Shown here piece by piece: positions 39,814 through 48,511 of a stretch of DNA of 64,000 nt. This DNA is from Alteromonas gilva (lineage in GTDB: Bacteria > Pseudomonadota > Gammaproteobacteria > Enterobacterales > Alteromonadaceae). The notes under the pieces are model-generated. The model was not told where the DNA came from. It saw only the letters and a list, made by a program, of their open reading frames with translations, and made no database searches. The DNA is taken from positions 1,612,001-1,676,000 of the forward strand of contig NZ_JAQQXP010000001.1 of assembly GCF_028595265.1 (NCBI RefSeq). The letters are read 5' to 3'. The position numbers were made by a program, and so were the translations under genes. How positions within the stretch are numbered: the stretch's first letter is position 1; every line of letters begins with the position of its first letter.

Positions 39814-40899
39814 ATGAAAGAATCCGTTGTCATTAAGTTGGAAAATCTGGTTGAACGATTTGCCGAGGTGCAGGCGCTGCTAAGCGATCCCGGCGTAATT
39901 GGTGATCAGGATAAATTTCGCGGGTTGTCAAAAGAGTTTAGTCAGTTAGAAGACGTGGTAGCAGGATTCAACGCCTACAAACAGGCCGAAGTGAATTTAG
40001 CCTCAGCCGAGGAAATGCTCGAAGAAGACGATGCTGAAATGCGCGAGATGGCACAGGAAGAAATAAAAGCGGCCAAAGCAGAAATTGAACGCCTGGAGTC
40101 GGATTTGCAGGTCTTACTGTTGCCCCGGGATCCCAATGACGATCGCAACTGCTTTTTGGAAGTGCGCGCCGGTGCCGGTGGTGACGAAGCGGCTATTTTT
40201 GCCGGTGATTTATACCGTATGTACAGTCGCTACGCAGAAACCCAGGGGTGGCGTGTTGAGTTAATCAGTGCCAACGAAGGTGAGCACGGTGGCTTTAAAG
40301 AGGTTATCGCCAATATCACCGGAGTCGGCGCTTATGGCGTGATGAAGTTCGAATCCGGCGGACACCGCGTTCAACGCGTGCCAGAAACCGAATCGCAGGG
40401 GCGGGTGCACACTTCAGCCTGTACGGTGGCTGTACTGCCAGAGATCCCCGAATCTGAAGCCATTGAAATCAATCCGGCTGAGTTGCGAATCGATACGTTC
40501 CGGGCCTCAGGCGCCGGTGGTCAGCACGTCAATAAAACCGATTCAGCGATTCGTATTACCCATTTGCCTTCGGGTTTGGTTGTTGAATGTCAGGACGAGC
40601 GCTCTCAGCATAAAAACCGCGCCAAGGCGATGTCGGTATTACAGGCACGTTTAAACCAGATTGAAGAAGAAAAACGCGCGGCAGAAGAAGCATCTACTCG
40701 TCGCAATCTGGTGGGCAGTGGCGACCGTTCTGAACGTATCCGAACCTATAATTTTCCGCAGGGCAGGGTTACCGATCACCGTATCAACTTAACCCTGTAC
40801 CGCCTCGACGAGGTCATGGAGGGTAGCCTGGGAGTGTTACTTGAGCCTATTCGTCAGGAGCACCAGGCGGATCTGCTGGCTTCACTGGCTGACGACTAG
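39814..40899 (+). CDS. prfA: Peptide chain release factor 1
   Basis: 361 residues, reads UAA/UAG. The GGQ motif is in ASGAGGQHVNKTDSAIRI and the tripeptide anticodon region near GRVHTSACTVAVLPE is typical. A CAGGA site precedes the start. Between hemA and prmC, the enzyme that methylates its GGQ Gln. Confidence 0.98.
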   Translation: MKESVVIKLENLVERFAEVQALLSDPGVIGDQDKFRGLSKEFSQLEDVVAGFNAYKQAEVNLASAEEMLEEDDAEMREMAQEEIKAAKAEIERLESDLQVLLLPRDPNDDRNCFLEVRAGAGGDEAAIFAGDLYRMYSRYAETQGWRVELISANEGEHGGFKEVIANITGVGAYGVMKFESGGHRVQRVPETESQGRVHTSACTVAVLPEIPESEAIEINPAELRIDTFRASGAGGQHVNKTDSAIRITHLPSGLVVECQDERSQHKNRAKAMSVLQARLNQIEEEKRAAEEASTRRNLVGSGDRSERIRTYNFPQGRVTDHRINLTLYRLDEVMEGSLGVLLEPIRQEHQADLLASLADD

Positions 40900-40901
40900 C
40901 A

Positions 40902-41765
40902 GTGAACCCTGCTGATTCAGGCTGCATGACCATCGCTCAGGCCAGAGCCTGGGCGATAGAGAAGCTAAAGGAAGGGGAGTCACCGTCTGTTGATAGTCGT
41001 GTACTGTTATGCCACGTACTGCAATGCGATCAAAGTTACCTCTTTACCTGGCCGGAGAAACGCCTCACAGCACCACAACAACGCGAGTTGACTGAGCTTA
41101 CCTACAAACGTCAGCAGGGCTATCCGGTTGCCTATTTGGTTGGTACGAGATCGTTCTGGACCCTGCAATTGCAGGTTAATGAAAGCACCCTGATCCCGCG
41201 GCCCGAGACCGAGTTGCTGGTTGAAACTGCCCTGGCACTACCACTGACCGACAATGCCAATGTGTGCGATTTGGGCACCGGTACAGGCGCGATTGCTCTG
41301 GCTCTGGCTAGTGAAAAGCCAGGCTGGTCTGTGACCGGCGTTGATCGGGTTGCCGAGGCGCTTTCCCTGGCGGCGCAAAATGCGCAGCTAAATGGCGATT
41401 TACCGGTAACCTGGCAACTCAGTAACTGGTTTTCCGGGCTTTCTGACACCAGACCATTCGATTTAATTGTGACTAATCCTCCCTACGTTGAAGACAATAG
41501 CGAATATCTGGCTCAGGGCGACGTGCGGTTTGAACCCAAATCTGCCCTCACTGCGGGCGCCGATGGCCTCACGGATATACGTATTATAGTGCAGCAAGCG
41601 GCTGATTTTCTGGCCAACGATGGCTGGTTAGTGATAGAACATGGTTTTGCTCAGCATGCGGCGATAGCCGCGTTACTGACCCAACGTGGCTTTGCTGATT
41701 GTCGGGGCGTCATCGATCTCAATGGCCATTTACGAATAACACTGGCAAAGTGGCAAAAACCGTAG
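40902..41765 (+). CDS. prmC: Release factor glutamine methyltransferase
   Basis: 287 residues from GTG 40902, 2 nt after the prfA stop; ATG 40926 is an alternative start that removes 8 residues. SAM-binding VCDLGTGTGAIALALAS and the catalytic NPPY in LIVTNPPYVEDNS are clear. It methylates the GGQ glutamine of RF1 and RF2. Confidence 0.96.
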   Translation: MNPADSGCMTIAQARAWAIEKLKEGESPSVDSRVLLCHVLQCDQSYLFTWPEKRLTAPQQRELTELTYKRQQGYPVAYLVGTRSFWTLQLQVNESTLIPRPETELLVETALALPLTDNANVCDLGTGTGAIALALASEKPGWSVTGVDRVAEALSLAAQNAQLNGDLPVTWQLSNWFSGLSDTRPFDLIVTNPPYVEDNSEYLAQGDVRFEPKSALTAGADGLTDIRIIVQQAADFLANDGWLVIEHGFAQHAAIAALLTQRGFADCRGVIDLNGHLRITLAKWQKP

Positions 41766-41792
41766 CTTCTACATAAACTTAAGGAGTAAGAG

Positions 41793-41822
41793 ATGTCTAA
41801 CAGGATGGGACACGTGAAATGA
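41793..41822 (+). CDS. Nine-codon leader ORF overlapping the HD-GYP gene start
   Basis: A strong AAGGAG site at 41781-41786 serves ATG 41793, which reads MSNRMGHVK and then TGA. Its stop overlaps the start ATG (41819) of the next gene as ATGA. The next gene's own start has no comparable ribosome-binding site, so coupled reinitiation is likely. No function assigned to the peptide. Confidence 0.45.
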   Translation: MSNRMGHVK

Positions 41823-43378
41823 ATGACGACGAGTTTTTATTTGCCGCTGACGATGACGCTCAGGTTGAAGAAGAAATAGGCTATTGGAAGGTATTAATAG
41901 TCGACGATGAGCCTGAGGTACATGCCATAACCAGGCTGGCGCTGAATGATTTTAAACTGAATGACAAAGCCCTCACATTCATTAGCGCGTACGACGGCGA
42001 GGAAGCCAAACGACTGCTGCGGGAAAACAAAGATATCGCGGTAGTGTTGCTTGACGTGGTTATGGAAACTGACGACGCAGGCTTAATGGTCGCGCAGTAT
42101 ATCCGCAATGAGTTGGACAATCACTTTACGCGCATTATTTTGCGCACCGGCCAACCGGGACAAGCGCCCGAAAAAGACGTTATTATTAACTACGACATCA
42201 ATGATTATAAATCTAAAACCGAGTTAACCGCGCAAAAGTTATTTACGGTAATTATTGCCGCGTTGCGCTCTTATCGCGATATTATGGTGATCGAAGAAGC
42301 CCGCGCCGGCCTGGAGAAAATCATTGATGCCTCGGCCGATTTATTTACGACCCACTCGCTGGAGCATTTTTTGCGGGGGCTTATTCAACAGTTGGCCTCC
42401 GTTTTAGGTGGCGCGAAGAACTCAGCTTACATTACCTCAGCAGTGGCAATGCCAAAAATGGCCAATGAATCCAACAATGATATGTATATCTTTGCCGGTA
42501 ATGGCGAGTATGCAGGCAAAGAAGGTAACCGGCTTAAAGATGCGCTCAGCAATTTTGAGTACGAGTTGTGTTTGCAGGCATTGAAACAGCAAAAAGTGGT
42601 TTATGCCGGTGAGTATCTCGTAGCCTTCTGTCGCAGTAACCATCAGCATAATTCCTTGTTGTATCTGACCGGGTTGCCGCGTACCGTGAATGATACCGAT
42701 AAAAGGTTGATTCAAAAGTTTACCGAGAATGTCCAGGTAGCCTTTGACAACCTCATCAACAACAAAGAAATGAACGACACCCACAACGAGATTGTGCAGC
42801 GCTTAGGGCGGATTCTGGATACGCGTGAAACCGACGCAAACCATAATAAGCGACTTGTGGCTATGTCGGCCCATTTTGCCGACCTGCTCAATATGAGTGA
42901 GCTAAGTAAACAGCAGTTTTTAACAGCTGTGCCGTTACACAATATTGGCAATTCTAATGTGCCGCTGTCGGTGCTGAATAAACAATCGGCATTAACCGAT
43001 GACGAGTTTCATCAAATCCAAATGCACGCCGAATTTGGCTATCAAATTTTGAAAGGCTCAGAGCGCTCGGCGATTCGCCTGGCGGCAACGTTGGCTCGCC
43101 ATCATCATGAACGATGGGATGGCAAAGGCTACCCTGATGGTTTAGCGGGTGAAAAGATCAGTCTGGAGAGCCGCATTATGGCAATCCTGGATACCTTTGA
43201 CGCGCTCTACAATGCACGCAGCTATAAACCTGCCTGGCCAATGGATAAAGTAATCAGCACGCTCACTGAAACCGCAGGGCATCAGCTTGATCCCAATTTA
43301 ACCGCGTTGTTTTTGGACAACATAGCGGAATTTGAAGCAATCCAACAACGCTATCCCGGTAGCAATAATAATGAATAA
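41819..43378 (+). CDS. Response regulator REC-DUF3369-HD-GYP with degenerate HD motif
   Basis: 519 residues. The N-terminal receiver (about 23-155) carries VLIVDDEP and the phospho-acceptor Asp in AVVLLDVVME; DUF3369 follows (about 185-325), then an HD-GYP domain (about 330-500). The GYP half is intact (RHHHERWDGKGYPDGLAGE), but the HD motif reads LHNIGN in place of LHDIGK, so the metal-ligand Asp is Asn and cyclic-di-GMP hydrolysis is doubtful. No kinase gene is adjacent. It interrupts the usual prmC-sirB2-sirB1-kdsA order. It could act by protein-protein contact or as a cyclic-di-GMP binder. Confidence 0.92.
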   Translation: MNDDEFLFAADDDAQVEEEIGYWKVLIVDDEPEVHAITRLALNDFKLNDKALTFISAYDGEEAKRLLRENKDIAVVLLDVVMETDDAGLMVAQYIRNELDNHFTRIILRTGQPGQAPEKDVIINYDINDYKSKTELTAQKLFTVIIAALRSYRDIMVIEEARAGLEKIIDASADLFTTHSLEHFLRGLIQQLASVLGGAKNSAYITSAVAMPKMANESNNDMYIFAGNGEYAGKEGNRLKDALSNFEYELCLQALKQQKVVYAGEYLVAFCRSNHQHNSLLYLTGLPRTVNDTDKRLIQKFTENVQVAFDNLINNKEMNDTHNEIVQRLGRILDTRETDANHNKRLVAMSAHFADLLNMSELSKQQFLTAVPLHNIGNSNVPLSVLNKQSALTDDEFHQIQMHAEFGYQILKGSERSAIRLAATLARHHHERWDGKGYPDGLAGEKISLESRIMAILDTFDALYNARSYKPAWPMDKVISTLTETAGHQLDPNLTALFLDNIAEFEAIQQRYPGSNNNE

Positions 43379-43393
43379 CGGAGTACCACAAGT

Positions 43394-43768
43394 ATGTATA
43401 TGATGGCCAAGCACCTCCACCTGACAGCAGTCGCTTTGAGTATTCTGCTGTTTTTAATTCGCTTCCTGTATGGTCAGGTTAATCCGCAGTTTTTACAGCG
43501 AAAATGGGTTAAGATCGTGCCCCACGTCATCGACACCTTTTTACTGGCAAGTGCCGCCTGGTTGTGTGTGATTTTAGCGCAATACCCGCTGGTAAATGCC
43601 TGGCTTACGGTCAAAGTACTGGGGGTTATCGGATACATTTTAATGGGCCTGCTTGCGCTTAAATGGGCACAAACCAAAACGATGCGTTGGATAGGCTTTA
43701 CAGGGGCATTATTATGCCTGGCGGTAACGGCAAAAGTCGCCGTGACCAAAGACGTCTTTTTCTTATAA
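43394..43768 (+). CDS. sirB2: SirB2-family membrane protein
   Basis: 124 residues, four hydrophobic helices, beginning MAKHLHLTAVALSILLFLIRF (family: conserved KxxH). Known as the invasion-gene up-regulator SirB in Salmonella; biochemical role unknown. Its partner sirB1 (ychA) is absent here between sirB2 and kdsA. The first in-frame ATG 43394 is used; 43400 and 43403 are alternatives. Confidence 0.85.
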   Translation: MYMMAKHLHLTAVALSILLFLIRFLYGQVNPQFLQRKWVKIVPHVIDTFLLASAAWLCVILAQYPLVNAWLTVKVLGVIGYILMGLLALKWAQTKTMRWIGFTGALLCLAVTAKVAVTKDVFFL

Positions 43769-43784
43769 GCGGAACCATATTTCT

Positions 43785-44636
43785 ATGAGTCAAATTACCG
43801 AAGTTACGGTGGGAAGTATCCCGGTTGCTAACGATAAGCCATTTGTTTTATTCGGTGGCATGAATGTGCTGGAGTCTCGTGACCTGGCGATGAAAATTGC
43901 TGAGCATTACGTTGAAGTATGCGGCAAATTAAACATTCCTTATGTATTTAAAGCCTCTTTTGATAAGGCAAACCGTTCATCGGTGCACTCCTATCGTGGG
44001 CCCGGCATGGATGAAGGACTTAAAATTTTTGAAGAAATTAAATCAACCTTTAACGTGCCGTTGATTACTGATGTGCATGAACCTTATCAGGCAGCGCCGG
44101 TTGCCGAGGTTGTGGATGTCATTCAACTGCCGGCGTTTCTGGCTCGTCAGACTGATCTTGTTGTTGCCATGGCCGCAACCGGCGCGGTGATTAACGTTAA
44201 GAAACCACAATTTTTAGCGCCTCATGAGATGCGTCACATTATTACCAAATTCGCTGAGGCGGGGAATCAAAACGTGATACTTTGCGAGCGCGGTACCAGC
44301 TTTGGTTACAACAATCTGGTGGTTGACATGTTGGGTATGGATGCCATGAAAGCGTATGCGCCGGTCATTTTTGATGCCACTCATGCGTTGCAAATGCCGG
44401 GTGGCCGCGCTTCGTCAGCGGACGGTCGTCGTGCACAAGCTGCACAATTGGCCAGAAGTGGTATGGCGTTAGGACTTGCCGGGCTGTTTATAGAGGCACA
44501 CCCGAATCCGGATGAAGCAAAATGTGATGGGCCCTGTGCGTTACCGTTATCTAAATTGCAAGGCTATCTGGAACAGATGAAAGCGTTGGATGATTTGGTC
44601 AAGGAATTTGCGCCGTTAGATACCAGTGCGCAGTAG
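43785..44636 (+). CDS. kdsA: 3-deoxy-D-manno-octulosonate 8-phosphate synthase
   Basis: 283 residues, makes KDO8P for lipopolysaccharide. Motifs: FVLFGGMNVLESRDLAM, FKASFDKANRSSVHSYRGPG, DVHEPYQAAPVAEVVDVIQLPAFLARQTDL and EAHPNPDEAKCDGPCALPL. Last gene of the hemA-to-kdsA cluster, with a perfect long hairpin after it. Confidence 0.98.
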   Translation: MSQITEVTVGSIPVANDKPFVLFGGMNVLESRDLAMKIAEHYVEVCGKLNIPYVFKASFDKANRSSVHSYRGPGMDEGLKIFEEIKSTFNVPLITDVHEPYQAAPVAEVVDVIQLPAFLARQTDLVVAMAATGAVINVKKPQFLAPHEMRHIITKFAEAGNQNVILCERGTSFGYNNLVVDMLGMDAMKAYAPVIFDATHALQMPGGRASSADGRRAQAAQLARSGMALGLAGLFIEAHPNPDEAKCDGPCALPLSKLQGYLEQMKALDDLVKEFAPLDTSAQ

Positions 44637-44669
44637 TTGAAGATCGTAGGCAGGGTAAACAAGACTTGA

Positions 44670-44701
44670 AATATTGTGCTGACGGGTGTCAGCACAATAT
44701 T
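44670..44701 (+). terminator. Long perfect hairpin after kdsA
   Basis: 14-bp inverted repeat AATATTGTGCTGAC (44670-44683) / GTCAGCACAATATT (44688-44701) with GGGT loop. It lies about 33 nt after the kdsA stop. It lacks a run of Ts after the stem but starts and ends AT-rich; it is probably a bidirectional terminator, since a minus-strand gene ends at 44723. Confidence 0.75.
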
Positions 44702-44722
44702 ATCAAGGTGTGATATCGGGTA

Positions 44723-44998
44723 TTATTCTGCGCGCGGAGAACGCTCCTGATTAGTGCGCAGTCTGTCTTCCCGAACCAGTAGTACAGTGTCAACCGCGTT
44801 TGGTGTTTGCAGGTTGCTGTTCGCTTGTTCACGAATACTGGTTGAAACATCGATAACAGGTTGTTCAAGCAAAATTTCAAGTGGCATAACCATTGTATTA
44901 ACAGGCTTTAATTGCAGTGCTTGTGTTTCAGTTGCCATTGTTTGACCGGCCCAGCTCAATGCAATCAAGCCAGCGATAAGAGTAAGTTGTTTTTTCAT
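44723..44998 (-). CDS. Small exported hypothetical protein
   Basis: 91 residues. ATG 44998 has an AGGTG site and gives a clean signal peptide (MKKQLTLIAGLIALSWAGQTMA). The mature part is about 70 residues with no cysteines and no recognised domain (LKPVNTMVMPLEILLEQPVIDVSTSIREQ), ending in a charged tail (REDRLRTNQERSPRAE). Convergent with kdsA and divergent from gcvA. Function unknown. Confidence 0.6.
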   Translation of the reverse strand: MKKQLTLIAGLIALSWAGQTMATETQALQLKPVNTMVMPLEILLEQPVIDVSTSIREQANSNLQTPNAVDTVLLVREDRLRTNQERSPRAE

Positions 44999-45216
44999 AT
45001 TCACACCTAATTTAAATTATGTTTAAAATGTATCTTTAATGTTAAATATTAACAAAATCCATCATTGTTAACCTTTTGGGCTAAAAAGAGATTTTTATAA
45101 TATAGTGTGAATAATAAACAGTGTTGCTGGTCTTGAGAAATGAAAAAAATTATCGTTTACGGATTAGAAAATCTAATGTATTTGTTATGTGATTGTTACA
45201 ATGGGTTGAGCGCATA

Positions 45217-46116
45217 ATGCAACGGCGTTTACCACCTCTCAACGCGCTCAAGGCCTTTGAGGCTGCGGCTCGTCACTTGAGCTTCACTCGTGCAGCCGAT
45301 GAATTATTTGTTACTCAGGCTGCGGTGAGCCATCAAATTAAAGCATTAGAAGATTTCTTATCCATAAAACTATTCATTCGGCGCAACCGCACCTTGCTGT
45401 TAACCGAAGAGGGACAGGCTTATTTTCTGGAACTCAAGGATATTTTTAAAAGCTTGCTGGATGCCACAGAGCGGCTGCTGGCGCGGGGCAGCAAAGGGGC
45501 GATTACCGTGGCGACGCCGCCAAGTTTTGCCAGTCAGTGGCTGGTGCCCAGAATTAGCCAGTTCAGCCAGCTATTTCCTGACATTGACGTGCGTCTCAAG
45601 GCGATTGACTTTGATGAAGGGTTTCTTACCGATGATATTGATGTCGCTATTTATTATGGCCGTGGCCGCTGGAATGGTATCCAGGCAGACAAACTGCATA
45701 CTGAGTTTTTAACGCCTTTGTGCTCGCCGATGCTGTTTAAAGGTAGCAAGCCGCTCAAAACGCTGACCGACCTGAAGCATCACATATTGTTACACGACTC
45801 CAGTCGGGCAATCTGGAAGATGTGGCTCAATCATTTCAAAGTGCACGGGGTTAACGTGAATCAGGGGCCGGTATTTAGCCACTCAATGATGGTTAATCAG
45901 GCGGCCGCATTAGGGCAGGGGATCGCCCTGGGCAATTCAGTACTGGCCAAACCCGAATTAGACGCCGGGCGCCTGATTATGCCTTTCGAAGAAAAGCTGG
46001 AAAGTCGTGATGCCTACTATCTGGTTTATCACGAAGGACAAGGTGACAGCGGTAAAATTGCCGCGTTTCGGGAATGGGTGATTAATCTGGTAGAGGAGGA
46101 GCAGGCGCTTGTCTGA
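45217..46116 (+). CDS. gcvA: LysR-type regulator GcvA
   Basis: 299 residues. Very close to E. coli GcvA over the helix-turn-helix (RLPPLNALKAFEAAARHLSFTRAADELFVTQAAVSHQIKALEDFL) and in the effector domain (VDVAIYYGRGRWNG-like IDVAIYYGRGRWNGI). It regulates the glycine cleavage genes. ATG 45217 gives the family N-terminus; the frame is open to 45193. As in E. coli it lies upstream of the DUF423 gene and rlmM. Confidence 0.93.
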   Translation: MQRRLPPLNALKAFEAAARHLSFTRAADELFVTQAAVSHQIKALEDFLSIKLFIRRNRTLLLTEEGQAYFLELKDIFKSLLDATERLLARGSKGAITVATPPSFASQWLVPRISQFSQLFPDIDVRLKAIDFDEGFLTDDIDVAIYYGRGRWNGIQADKLHTEFLTPLCSPMLFKGSKPLKTLTDLKHHILLHDSSRAIWKMWLNHFKVHGVNVNQGPVFSHSMMVNQAAALGQGIALGNSVLAKPELDAGRLIMPFEEKLESRDAYYLVYHEGQGDSGKIAAFREWVINLVEEEQALV

Positions 46117-46747
46117 TTTGATCTATGATCTGCCTGGCGAAGATAGCAATGCCGTGGCGACGGTGATTTTAGCCCATGGCGCTGGTGCCGGGGCGGAATC
46201 TGAATTTATGGCAAGTATGGCGCAGTTATTGGCGCAACAGAACATTAACGTGGTTCGGTTTAATTTTGCGTATATGCAAACGGTGCTGGCTACTGGCAAG
46301 CGCCGGCCGCCTGATCGCATGCCGCGATTGCTTGAGTGTTTTAACGCCGTCATTGCCCGGGTGACGCAGCAATGGCCCACACTACCGTTGTTTGTGGGCG
46401 GCAAAAGTATGGGCGGTAGAGTGGCGACCATGTTGCTCGACGACTCACCGGCCCGGGGAGGCATAGCGCTGGGCTATCCTTTTCACCCGCCGGGCAAACC
46501 TGATAAGTTACGTACAGAACATCTCGAAAGCTTGCAAAAACCCCTGCTGATAGTTCAGGGGGAGCGGGATACCTTTGGAACGCAGAAGGAGGTGCGCGGT
46601 TATTCGTTGTCTTCTGCTATCGACACACAGTTTTTGGCAGACGGTGACCATAGCTTTAAACCTCGCAAGGCAAGTGGTTACAGTCAGCAACAACACATTG
46701 CGGCCGCGGCCAGACACTGTCAGCGATTTATTGCGGCACACCTTTAA
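46109..46747 (+). CDS. KANL3/Tex30-type alpha/beta hydrolase
   Basis: 212 residues from a TTG start at 46109, which lies inside the gcvA stop region, with AGGAGGAG upstream. Features: ATVILAHGAGAGAESEFMASMA, FNFAYM with KRRPPDRMPRL, nucleophile elbow FVGGKSMGGRVATML and late His in LADGDHSFKPRK. Members are small cytosolic dienelactone-hydrolase-like proteins of unknown substrate. Coupled to gcvA by overlap. Confidence 0.82.
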   Translation: MSDLIYDLPGEDSNAVATVILAHGAGAGAESEFMASMAQLLAQQNINVVRFNFAYMQTVLATGKRRPPDRMPRLLECFNAVIARVTQQWPTLPLFVGGKSMGGRVATMLLDDSPARGGIALGYPFHPPGKPDKLRTEHLESLQKPLLIVQGERDTFGTQKEVRGYSLSSAIDTQFLADGDHSFKPRKASGYSQQQHIAAAARHCQRFIAAHL

Positions 46748-46763
46748 CCGGTTGGGAAACAAG

Positions 46764-47141
46764 ATGAACATTCAGTTAGTGATTGGCGCATTGCTGGCGT
46801 TGTCAGGAGTGATGTTAGGGGCCTTCGGCGCCCATGGCTTGAAAAGTATGCTCGACAGTGCCGCGTTAAATACCTTTGAAATTGGCGTGCGTTACCAGTT
46901 GTATCATGGCCTGGCGATACTGATGCTGGCCGGACTCACTCAGTATGCCAGTTTGCCCTGGTGTATTCGGGCCGCGTATTTCTTTATTATTGGCAGCGCG
47001 CTGTTTAGCGGTAGCTTGTATTTACTGGTACTTACCGGTCACAAGTGGCTGGGGCCGGTTACGCCTCTGGGTGGTTTATGTTTAATGCTCGGCTGGCTGT
47101 GCGTGTTGGTGGCTTTGGTAAAAGGCAAAGCGCCATACTGA
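46764..47141 (+). CDS. DUF423 membrane protein
   Basis: 125 residues, four predicted helices, starting MNIQLVIGALLALSGVMLGAFGAHGLKSML; the GAFGAHGL motif and YQLYHGLAILMLAGL are diagnostic of DUF423 (YgdD). ATG 46764 gives the family start; the longer frame to 46575 runs through the previous gene. Same position as E. coli ygdD, next to rlmM. Function unknown. Confidence 0.9.
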   Translation: MNIQLVIGALLALSGVMLGAFGAHGLKSMLDSAALNTFEIGVRYQLYHGLAILMLAGLTQYASLPWCIRAAYFFIIGSALFSGSLYLLVLTGHKWLGPVTPLGGLCLMLGWLCVLVALVKGKAPY

Positions 47142-47282
47142 ATGCCGGCATATAGCCGCTTAGCAACACAACGTTTAAAGCGCCTCGCACGAGGCCAGTT
47201 TTTGGCGAGGACCAAACAGCATGAAATTTTATTCACAACCGGCTCAGCCGGTAACTCCCCCCTTTACGGACTAGATGAATGA
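47142..47282 (+). CDS. Possible 46-residue ORF bridging DUF423 and rlmM
   Basis: ATG 47142 directly follows the DUF423 TGA, and the ORF's TGA (47280-47282) overlaps the rlmM ATG (47279-47281) as ATGA. The peptide (start MPAYSRLATQRLKRLARGQF) is basic with no recognised domain. The perfect fit between two genes is striking, but the sequence may be only leader and there is no ribosome-binding site at its start other than coupling. Treat as tentative. Confidence 0.28.
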   Translation: MPAYSRLATQRLKRLARGQFLARTKQHEILFTTGSAGNSPLYGLDE

Positions 47283-48358
47283 CCAGCAACAGTATATTAG
47301 CTTATTGCCGGCCCGGCTATGAGGTCGATACCGGTAACGAGTTAACCCGCCTTACCGCCGCCCGGGGCTGCTACGGCTACCCATTAATGAAGGCGGGTGA
47401 AGCCTTTGTAACTTATCAGTTTCAGGCGCCCGCAGCGGCGCAGGAGTTTATTGGTCAAACTGCTGTGGATGATACCGTTTTCGCACGACAGCTGTTTGCC
47501 GTAATCGGTAAAATAACCATTGAGGATACCGCCGATCGCATTGGTCCGGTACTGGCTTTGCTTGATGAACAACCGCCACCGCGCTGCGGTACGCTGATGG
47601 TTGAGTATCCGGACACCGAGGACGGTAAAACCCTTGCCAAGCTGTGTCGCAAGTTTGCTGTGCCGCTGCGTCAGGCTCTCAGGGGGAAAGGCTGGTTAAC
47701 TGCCAAAGAGCAGCTTAATTTACCCGCATTGCATGTATTTTTTGTGGCCGGTGATTGCTGCTATGTGGGGATTAGCCAGCCGCGTCAGCGCAGTCCCTTT
47801 GCCAACGGTATTTGCCGCTTAAAATTTCCGCCTAAGGCGCCGAGCCGCTCCACGCTAAAACTGGAGGAGGCGTTGCTCACCATGCTCAGCGAGCAGGAGC
47901 GCAACGAAATATGCCGACCGGGCGCTCGTGCGGTGGACCTGGGCGCCTGTCCGGGCGGATGGACTTACCAACTGGTGATCCGCGAAATGCACGTTGAAGC
48001 GGTGGATAACGGAAAAATGGACGCTGATTTGATGGCCACAGGGCTGGTAGATTATCGCGCTGAAGACGGATTTAAATACCGCCCGCAGCTGGGCCACGTT
48101 GAATTGTTAGTGTGCGATATGATTGAGCAGCCCGACCGGGTAGCTGAACTGATGGCTGCCTGGCTGGTGAAGCAGTGGGCAACTCACGCTATTTTCAATT
48201 TAAAGTTGCCGATGAAACGCCGATGTGAGACCGTATACGCCGCAATTCAGGCGGTTGAAGCAAAATTAGCCTCTGCTAACATTAAGGCAACTATCAAAAC
48301 ACGGCATCTCTACCACAATAGAGACGAAGTGACAGTTGCGGTGCTTCGCAAAAGCTGA
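47279..48358 (+). CDS. rlmM: 23S rRNA 2'-O-ribose C2498 methyltransferase
   Basis: 359 residues. The N-terminal THUMP-like/ferredoxin part is followed by an RrmJ-type methyltransferase domain with SAM-binding AVDLGACPGGWTYQLV and the K-D-K-E-type catalytic residues (DNGKMDADLM, CDMIEQP, NLKLPMKRRCE). In E. coli rlmM (ygdE) is next to gcvA and ygdD, as here. Confidence 0.94.
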   Translation: MTSNSILAYCRPGYEVDTGNELTRLTAARGCYGYPLMKAGEAFVTYQFQAPAAAQEFIGQTAVDDTVFARQLFAVIGKITIEDTADRIGPVLALLDEQPPPRCGTLMVEYPDTEDGKTLAKLCRKFAVPLRQALRGKGWLTAKEQLNLPALHVFFVAGDCCYVGISQPRQRSPFANGICRLKFPPKAPSRSTLKLEEALLTMLSEQERNEICRPGARAVDLGACPGGWTYQLVIREMHVEAVDNGKMDADLMATGLVDYRAEDGFKYRPQLGHVELLVCDMIEQPDRVAELMAAWLVKQWATHAIFNLKLPMKRRCETVYAAIQAVEAKLASANIKATIKTRHLYHNRDEVTVAVLRKS

Positions 48359-48466
48359 GCGTTTAAACCTTTTAAATCAATATTTTGTGTAAAAACGGCC
48401 AGGTTTTCGCTGGATAAGTTTTAGTCTTTTTTCAGAAAGGACTATAAATCCAGTATGGAAATCCTA

Positions 48467-48472
48467 TATAAT
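48467..48472 (+). promoter_or_regulatory. Strong -10 element of the EF-G gene
   Basis: A consensus TATAAT (48467-48472) followed by GC-rich CGCGCCG, 40 nt upstream of the start codon. No good -35 at 17 nt is visible (ATAAAT). The GC discriminator suggests growth-rate control. Confidence 0.5.
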
Positions 48473-48511
48473 CGCGCCGTTTTTTTACTCTGAATCAATG
48501 AAAGTGAACTA

